This document shows, in pieces, positions 59,305-64,000 of a DNA stretch of 64,000 nucleotides (positions within the stretch are counted from its first letter, which is position 1; each line of letters opens with the position of its first letter). The stretch comes from Pseudomonas sp. P5_109 (GTDB lineage: Bacteria > Pseudomonadota > Gammaproteobacteria > Pseudomonadales > Pseudomonadaceae). The translations under genes and the position numbers were made by a program. The notes beneath the pieces are model-generated. The model made no database searches. It worked only from the letters and a program-made list of their open reading frames with translations, and was not told the DNA's origin. The stretch lies in contig NZ_CP125380.1 of the NCBI RefSeq assembly GCF_034009455.1, positions 613,501 to 677,500 on the forward strand. Reading direction: 5' to 3'.

Positions 59305-59838
59305 TTACTCCTTGTGGGCGCTTGGCGGCTCGGCGCCTGGGTTGAGGGTCAGTTGCATGAATGTCAGGTCCAGCCAGCGGCCGAACTTGGTGCCCACCTG
59401 GGGCATCTGCCCGGTGGTGATGAAGCCGACGCGTTCATGCAGACGGATCGAGGCAGCGTTACCGCTTTCAATGGCCGCGACCATCACGTGTTTGCCGCAG
59501 CCCCTGGCGCGTTCGATCAGCACGTCCATCAGTTTCGGGCCGAGGCCGTTGCCGCGTTGGTCGCTGCGCACATAAACCGAATGTTCGACGGTGTGACGGA
59601 AACCGTCGAAAGGCCGCCAGTCGCCGAACGAGGCGTAGCCGAGCACCGTGTTGTCGACATCAACGATCACCAGGATCGGATAGGCCTGGGACTGCCGGGC
59701 GCTGAACCAGGCCTGGCGGTTGCCGAGGTCGACCGCCTGTTCGTTCCAGATCGCCGTGGTGTTGAGCACCGCGTCGTTGTAGATGTCACGGATGGCCGGT
59801 AGATCGGCATGCACGGCATCGCGGATGTGGTAAGTCAT
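59305..59838 (-). CDS. GNAT acetyltransferase, phosphinothricin/methionine-sulfoximine type
   Basis: A 177-residue GNAT of the PAT/Pita group, which acetylates methionine sulfoximine, methionine sulfone or phosphinothricin. Family segments: IRDIYNDAVLNTTAIWNE, HSVYVRSDQRGNGLGPKLM (acetyl-CoA loop), and ESGNAASIRLHERVGF. A PAT-type gene also sits between ureA and ureB in P. aeruginosa (PA4866, from memory). It starts nine bases after ureA and is transcribed with it. Confidence 0.88.
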   Translation of the reverse strand: MTYHIRDAVHADLPAIRDIYNDAVLNTTAIWNEQAVDLGNRQAWFSARQSQAYPILVIVDVDNTVLGYASFGDWRPFDGFRHTVEHSVYVRSDQRGNGLGPKLMDVLIERARGCGKHVMVAAIESGNAASIRLHERVGFITTGQMPQVGTKFGRWLDLTFMQLTLNPGAEPPSAHKE

Positions 59839-59847
59839 GGCGCGGCC

Positions 59848-60150
59848 TCAGGCGATGGGTTGGTGGACGGTGACCAGTTTGGTGCCGTCGGGAAAGGTGG
59901 CCTCGACCTGGATTTCCGGGATCATTTCCGGGATGCCTTCCATCACCTGTTCGCGGGTCAGCAGGGTGGTGCCCAAGTGCATCAGGTCGGCCACGGTCTG
60001 GCCATCGCGGGCGCCCTCGAGCAGTGCCGCGGAGATGTAGGCCATGGCCTCCGGGTAGTTGAGTTTCACGCCGCGAGCCAAACGCCGCTCGGCCACCAGG
60101 CCGGCGGTGAAGATCAGCAGCTTGTCTTTTTCGCGTGGGGTCAGGTCCAT
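59848..60150 (-). CDS. ureA: Urease subunit gamma
   Basis: A 100-residue urease subunit. It starts [20 protein letters not shown] and contains [21 protein letters not shown] and [18 protein letters not shown] residues. The family start is at 60150; an in-frame ATG three codons upstream (60159) is also possible, and neither has a strong ribosome binding site. Confidence 0.97.
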   Translation of the reverse strand: MDLTPREKDKLLIFTAGLVAERRLARGVKLNYPEAMAYISAALLEGARDGQTVADLMHLGTTLLTREQVMEGIPEMIPEIQVEATFPDGTKLVTVHQPIA

Positions 60151-60204
60151 TGTAGACATCCATCTGGGCAGATTAAAAAGTGTTGGATCTGTTAATACCG
60201 ACCC

Positions 60205-60276
60205 TGTAGGAGCTGGCTTGCCAGCGATGCCTTTGGCGTCGGCAAGTACGCCTTCGCTGGCAAGCCAGGTCCTACA
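60205..60276. repeat. REP doublet (GTAGGAGC class)
   Basis: TGTAGGAGCTGGCTTGCCAG at 60205 and the inverted copy ending GTCCTACA at 60276. Class B, between ureD and ureA. Confidence 0.8.
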
Positions 60277-60286
60277 GGGATCGGTG

Positions 60287-61126
60287 TCAGGTGTTCCATA
60301 TTCTTGGAGGTATTGCTTCGCGACCAAGCAACGCGGGCCTAAGCAACCGCCACAAATCGATAAGCCACCCCCGCGCCAACAGCGCTTCACTCGCCAGGCA
60401 CCGTGCAACCAGTAAGCCCGGTAACTGAGTCAGATCCCCGCGCACATCGTTGGGCAGCGTGCGGCAGGTTTCCAGCAGCTCGCTATCAATTTCACCCGTC
60501 ACCAACAACGTCGCAAACACCGGTTGCCCGTCGAGCCCGATGGGCGAATCAAGCAAACCGTCCGCCCCGACAATGCGCTGGCGTTCATGCCAGAGCAACT
60601 GGCCGTCGCGGCGGATGTCCAGTTGCGCCTGGAAGTGCCCAAGATCGAAGCGTTCGCCGCTGGCCGGCCGGCCCAGGGCCACGATGTCCCAGTAGAACAA
60701 CCGCGCATCGCCCTCAAGGTCGATGCAGGTACTGAGCTGCGCCTGGGCCGCACTGAAAATGATCGTTTCCTGGGGCAGCCATTCCAGTGTCGCGCCGGCC
60801 GCCACCTTCAAGTGCAACTGCTGATAGGCCGGGCCGGCAGCGCGATACCACTTGGCCGCGCCGGGGCTGGTGATTTGTGCCCAGGCATCGCCCTCGACGC
60901 TGGCCGAGATGTCCAGCCGATCGCCACCGGCAATCCCGCCGGGCGGGTGGACAATGATGTGCTGGCAGACTTCTGGCCCTTCGGCATAAAGGTGTTTTTG
61001 TACCCGCAACGGACCCTTGTGACGGCGCTGGACTGGGCGCGTGGTGTTGTCGAACCGGGCATAGCCCAGTTCCAGTTCGGCGTGCCAACTGGGAGTGAAC
61101 AAGGCGCCGGAAGCGAGAAGGGTCAT
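60287..61126 (-). CDS. ureD: Urease accessory protein UreD
   Basis: Scaffold of the nickel-insertion complex on apo-urease, 279 residues. Family segments are [34 protein letters not shown] and [12 protein letters not shown], followed by [12 protein letters not shown]. It is the first gene of the ureDABC group, 10 bases downstream of the REP that separates it from ureA. The ribosome binding site is weak. Confidence 0.95.
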   Translation of the reverse strand: MTLLASGALFTPSWHAELELGYARFDNTTRPVQRRHKGPLRVQKHLYAEGPEVCQHIIVHPPGGIAGGDRLDISASVEGDAWAQITSPGAAKWYRAAGPAYQQLHLKVAAGATLEWLPQETIIFSAAQAQLSTCIDLEGDARLFYWDIVALGRPASGERFDLGHFQAQLDIRRDGQLLWHERQRIVGADGLLDSPIGLDGQPVFATLLVTGEIDSELLETCRTLPNDVRGDLTQLPGLLVARCLASEALLARGWLIDLWRLLRPALLGREAIPPRIWNT

Positions 61127-61379
61127 AGTCAGTGCTTATCGTGAGCTCGTCAGGATGTTTGCAAAGGCTGTGCCGCAAGGTATCCCCCGGCAGGACACAG
61201 CTATTGCGTGGCTCGGTGCACCAACAAGAGGCGCGCCATGAAATGTCGCGCAACAAATTGGTGCTTCGCTCGTCTTTCCAGACATACATATGTACCGCCA
61301 TCCGTGCCCCCGGAAAACTCAGGATCCAGGCGTGCGCTCCCTCTTTCTGCGGGGCGACCGAACAACCTGGAGTTTCTTG

Positions 61380-62750
61380 ATGACTACCGATACAGATCGT
61401 GAAAATGCACGCGAATTGCTTGGGCAACTTGAAAAACAATCGCATGAGCAACCACCGACGACTGCGCCGGTGTTGCCACCCGTTAGCCAACCCTTTATTT
61501 GCGCAGACGATGCTGCGAATTGGTTTCACCAGCATGAGCGCGTGACTGACAGAGAGAGCGGTTCACTGATTTTGCAGCGCCCGGATGGCAAGTTTGTCGC
61601 GACTACCCCCATACAGGATGAGACGAACACTTTTGATTTTGAGCGTTTGCTTTCTTACGACCGAGTTACCCGAACGATCAGTCATCCAGCGGGATATCTT
61701 TGCGTGGGCAAATGCCATAGCCACCCGGACATTTCCGAGTGGATTGCCAAGAATTACCGCACCTTCAACGAGGGACAGGTCAAACTGTTAAATTCGCTCC
61801 CTTCGTTACCCGATCTCCATACTGCGTTCAATCAGAGAGATTTCTTTAAACACAGTTATGTTTCAGGTCCAGCTGGTTCTCTGGTGGCTTACTCCATCAA
61901 TCCGCCGGACTCACCCTATAGCCCCATATACCTTATGGGGCCGCCCCCCGAAGATCGGGTCAGGAGGATTGCGGCCATCGGCCAGATACGTGTCCTTGAT
62001 CCAGGCACGGTCTGGGGTGGGTTTCGCGGCCGCATCACTTCTGAATGGATTCCCTTCCAACCGGCCATACCCGGACCTCCCACTCTCCAACCGTTCTATA
62101 CGTCGGTTTTTGAAGACCCGGCCTCTGCGTTGAACGATGCCTTGCGTCGTGTGCCAGCGATAGCGGAACACCAGCGCGTAGGGTTTATTCTCAAACGCCA
62201 CGACCGTGAGGAATACATCGCGACATTGCCGCTCCACCGACCTGATGGACTGTTGGCAATCGAGCAGGTATTTCCTGCCATTCCAGACGGTTTTCTGTTG
62301 CCAGACAATCAGGCGTTGGCAGGTATGTATCTGGGGCCAGAGCGGTTGGCGACGCCACTACCGGAAAAAGAGGCTGACCTGTATCAGCAGTTTTTCTCAC
62401 CCCAGTCATTGGTTTTCGGCGTTCTGCAGGCTCGGGAATCAGGGTTGGTGGACACCGCCTTGGGTTATTCGGTGTTCCTCCAGACCCCGGATGGTGCATT
62501 GCTGAAGTACCACAGCACGTTTTCTGAAGCCGAAGCCTGGGTTATCAAGACCGAAGGGGCGATGGGCGCCAACATCGATAAGCTCTTGCTGGGTGGACAT
62601 CTGAGCGCTAAGGATTTTGTCTTGAGTGTTGCCGTAACGGGCGTGCTGACGGTCGAAAACAGCAGCCCGCTCTGGGATGTTGGCGGCGTTGTGGGTTCTG
62701 GATGGCTGCCCTATGCAGGGACAAGCCGCATCACCTCGGACCCTGAATGA
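61380..62750 (+). CDS. DUF4329 domain protein, JAB-like, with a degenerate second copy
   Basis: A 456-residue protein, no signal peptide. The N-terminal half (about 40-200) has a DUF4329-like pattern: CHSHPDIS, a following S-x-x-D in PSLPDLHT, then SYVSGPAGSLVAYS. HxHP with a downstream SxxD resembles the JAB/JAMM metallo-isopeptidase motif, though spacing differs and the expected Glu was not confirmed. Residues about 265-420 look like a second copy that lost the His pair (SPQSLVFG, GYSVFLQTPDGALLKY). GGAG precedes the ATG at 61380. It lies antisense between ureD and urtE. Confidence 0.6.
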   Translation: MTTDTDRENARELLGQLEKQSHEQPPTTAPVLPPVSQPFICADDAANWFHQHERVTDRESGSLILQRPDGKFVATTPIQDETNTFDFERLLSYDRVTRTISHPAGYLCVGKCHSHPDISEWIAKNYRTFNEGQVKLLNSLPSLPDLHTAFNQRDFFKHSYVSGPAGSLVAYSINPPDSPYSPIYLMGPPPEDRVRRIAAIGQIRVLDPGTVWGGFRGRITSEWIPFQPAIPGPPTLQPFYTSVFEDPASALNDALRRVPAIAEHQRVGFILKRHDREEYIATLPLHRPDGLLAIEQVFPAIPDGFLLPDNQALAGMYLGPERLATPLPEKEADLYQQFFSPQSLVFGVLQARESGLVDTALGYSVFLQTPDGALLKYHSTFSEAEAWVIKTEGAMGANIDKLLLGGHLSAKDFVLSVAVTGVLTVENSSPLWDVGGVVGSGWLPYAGTSRITSDPE

Positions 62751-62768
62751 GCGCTGATAGATAACGGC

Positions 62769-63467
62769 TCAGATCGTGACCAACCCGCGCACACCCTCGG
62801 CTTCCATGTTTTCACCGCGGCCCTGTTGCACGATCTCGCCCCGGGACATCACCAGGTATTGATCGGCCAGTTCGGCGGCGAAGTCGTAGAACTGCTCCAC
62901 CAGTAAAATCGCCATATCGCCCCGGGCCGCGAGCTTCTTGATCACGGCGCCGATCTCTTTGATCACCGACGGCTGGATGCCTTCGGTGGGCTCGTCGAGG
63001 ATCAACAGGCGAGGGCGGCTGGCCAGCGCTCGGCCAATCGCCAATTGCTGTTGCTGGCCACCGGACAGATCGCCGCCGCGCCGCTGTTTCATTTGTAGCA
63101 GCACCGGGAACAATTCGTAGATGAACGCCGGCACTACCTTGGCTTCGCTGCCCGGGAAACGTGAAAGTCCCATCAGCAGGTTTTCTTCCACGGTCAGGCG
63201 GCCGAAGATTTCCCGGCCTTGCGGCACGTAGGCGATGCCGGCATGCACGCGTTGGTGCGGCTTGAACGTGGTGATCGGTTTGCCTTCCCAGTTCACCGCG
63301 CCTTCCTTGGCCGGCAACAGGCCCATAAGGCATTTGAGCAGGGTGGTCTTGCCCACGCCGTTGCGGCCGAGCAGGCAGGTGACTTCGCCGACCTTCACGT
63401 CAAACGTCAGGCCGCGCAGGATGTGGCTACCGCCGTAGTACTGGTGCAGTTTTTCGACTTGCAGCAT
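62769..63467 (-). CDS. urtE: Urea ABC transporter ATP-binding subunit UrtE
   Basis: Cytoplasmic ATPase of the Urt urea importer, 232 residues, LivF-like. Walker A is GRNGVGKTT (about 34-42), the signature is LSGGQQQQLAIGRAL, Walker B is LLILDEPTEGIQP, and the Q-loop segment precedes the NLLMGLSRFPGSEAK segment. AGAGGA precedes the ATG at 63467. It follows urtD, which runs off the window. Confidence 0.95.
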   Translation of the reverse strand: MLQVEKLHQYYGGSHILRGLTFDVKVGEVTCLLGRNGVGKTTLLKCLMGLLPAKEGAVNWEGKPITTFKPHQRVHAGIAYVPQGREIFGRLTVEENLLMGLSRFPGSEAKVVPAFIYELFPVLLQMKQRRGGDLSGGQQQQLAIGRALASRPRLLILDEPTEGIQPSVIKEIGAVIKKLAARGDMAILLVEQFYDFAAELADQYLVMSRGEIVQQGRGENMEAEGVRGLVTI

Positions 63468-63488
63468 GTTCGAATTCCTCTCCGCCTC

Positions 63489-63578
63489 TGTAGGAGCCGG
63501 CTTGCTGGCGATGGCGGCGTACCAGCCACCATCAATATTGCCTGACCCACCGCTATCGCCAGCAAGCCGGCTCCTACA
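63489..63578. repeat. REP doublet (GTAGGAGC class)
   Basis: TGTAGGAGCCGGCTTGCTGG at 63489 and the inverted copy ending CTCCTACA at 63578. Class B, between urtD and urtE. Confidence 0.85.
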
Positions 63579-63597
63579 GGGGGTATGTATTTGCAGA

Positions 63598-64000
63598 TTA
63601 ACGACCGAGATAAACCTCGATCACCCGCTCGTTGTCCTGCACCTGCTCCAGCGATCCTTCCGCCAGCACGCTGCCCTGATGGAGCACCGTGACGTGGTCG
63701 GCAATCGAGCCGACGAAGCCCATGTCGTGTTCCACCACCATCAGCGAGTGCTTGCCAGCCAGGCGCTTGAACAGTTCGGCGGTGAACTCGGTCTCGGCGT
63801 CGGTCATGCCCGCGACCGGTTCGTCGAGCAGCAGCAATTGCGGGTCCTGCATCAACAACATGCCGATCTCCAGGAACTGCTTCTGCCCGTGGGACAGCAG
63901 GCCGGCCGGGCGATTGACCGACGAGGTCAGGCGAATGGTCTCCAGCACTTCGGCGATGCGGTCTTTCTGTTCGCCGTTCAAGCGTGCCCGCAGACTGGCC
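63598..64000 (-). CDS. urtD: Urea ABC transporter ATP-binding subunit UrtD, 5'-truncated
   Basis: C-terminal part of a LivG-like ATPase; the frame is open to the window edge. It includes LLSHGQKQFLEIGMLLM (signature), LLLLDEPVAGM (Walker B) and LMVVEHDMGFVGS (switch His). Walker A lies beyond 64000. Together with urtE it is the ATPase pair of the urea importer, and the adjacent urease makes the substrate assignment sound. Confidence 0.92.
   Translation of the reverse strand, partial: ASLRARLNGEQKDRIAEVLETIRLTSSVNRPAGLLSHGQKQFLEIGMLLMQDPQLLLLDEPVAGMTDAETEFTAELFKRLAGKHSLMVVEHDMGFVGSIADHVTVLHQGSVLAEGSLEQVQDNERVIEVYLGR

Overview
The window is chromosomal DNA from a Pseudomonas of the P. fluorescens group. 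Evidence: high-GC coding DNA, an rlmB-rpsF-rpsR-(membrane gene)-rplI-dnaB order without priB, an azu-nadE-pncB block, a urease cluster split into ureG/F/E and ureD/A/B/C, the amaB/amaA lysine genes, and 19 REP-type inverted-repeat doublets between genes. No tRNA, rRNA, CRISPR array, transposase or prophage was seen.

Layout. 1-4489: rlmB (5' truncated), the ribosomal S6/S18/L9 genes and dnaB. 4767-7070: radical-SAM YgiQ. 7422-14162: a three-gene cassette of transglutaminase-DUF2126, ATP-grasp/alpha-E fusion and a second transglutaminase, probably a peptide-ligation or protein-modification system of unknown substrate. 14376-18249: small charged protein, LOG hydrolase, azurin, nadE and pncB. 18498-22513: LysR regulator, amaB and amaA (L-pipecolate to 2-aminoadipate). 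22514-28035: branched-chain amino acid transporter (substrate-binding protein, two permeases, two ATPases) preceded by a strong sigma-54 promoter and an array of phased repeats. 28212-28888: non-coding stretch with a one-sided cluster of DnaA-box-like sequences.

28889-36189: SDR, CDF-like transporter, AGE epimerase, HupE/UreJ with ureG-ureF-ureE, a DesT-like TetR regulator, and a secreted protein built of 14-residue repeats. 36577-38646: AsmA. 38712-40259: two AT-richer, distantly related genes of unknown function. 40465-46766: LysR/azoreductase/SMR exporter, lipase, DMT exporter/AraC, PsiF, AI-2E-family protein. 46927-49779: YegD-type Hsp70 divergent from cbpA-cbpM, the latter behind a sigma-32-like promoter. 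49905-51032: histidine kinase.

51281-64000: a 1,756-residue LRR/NEL-type E3 ubiquitin-ligase effector candidate, the urease operon ureD-ureA-(GNAT)-(GNAT)-ureB-ureC read leftward, a DUF4329 (JAB-like) gene lying antisense between ureD and urtE, and urtE plus a truncated urtD. Urea import (Urt), nickel uptake (HupE/UreJ), nickel insertion (UreD/E/F/G) and urease form one nitrogen-scavenging system. The two effector-like genes flank ureDABC, both on the opposite strand, and look like accessory insertions.
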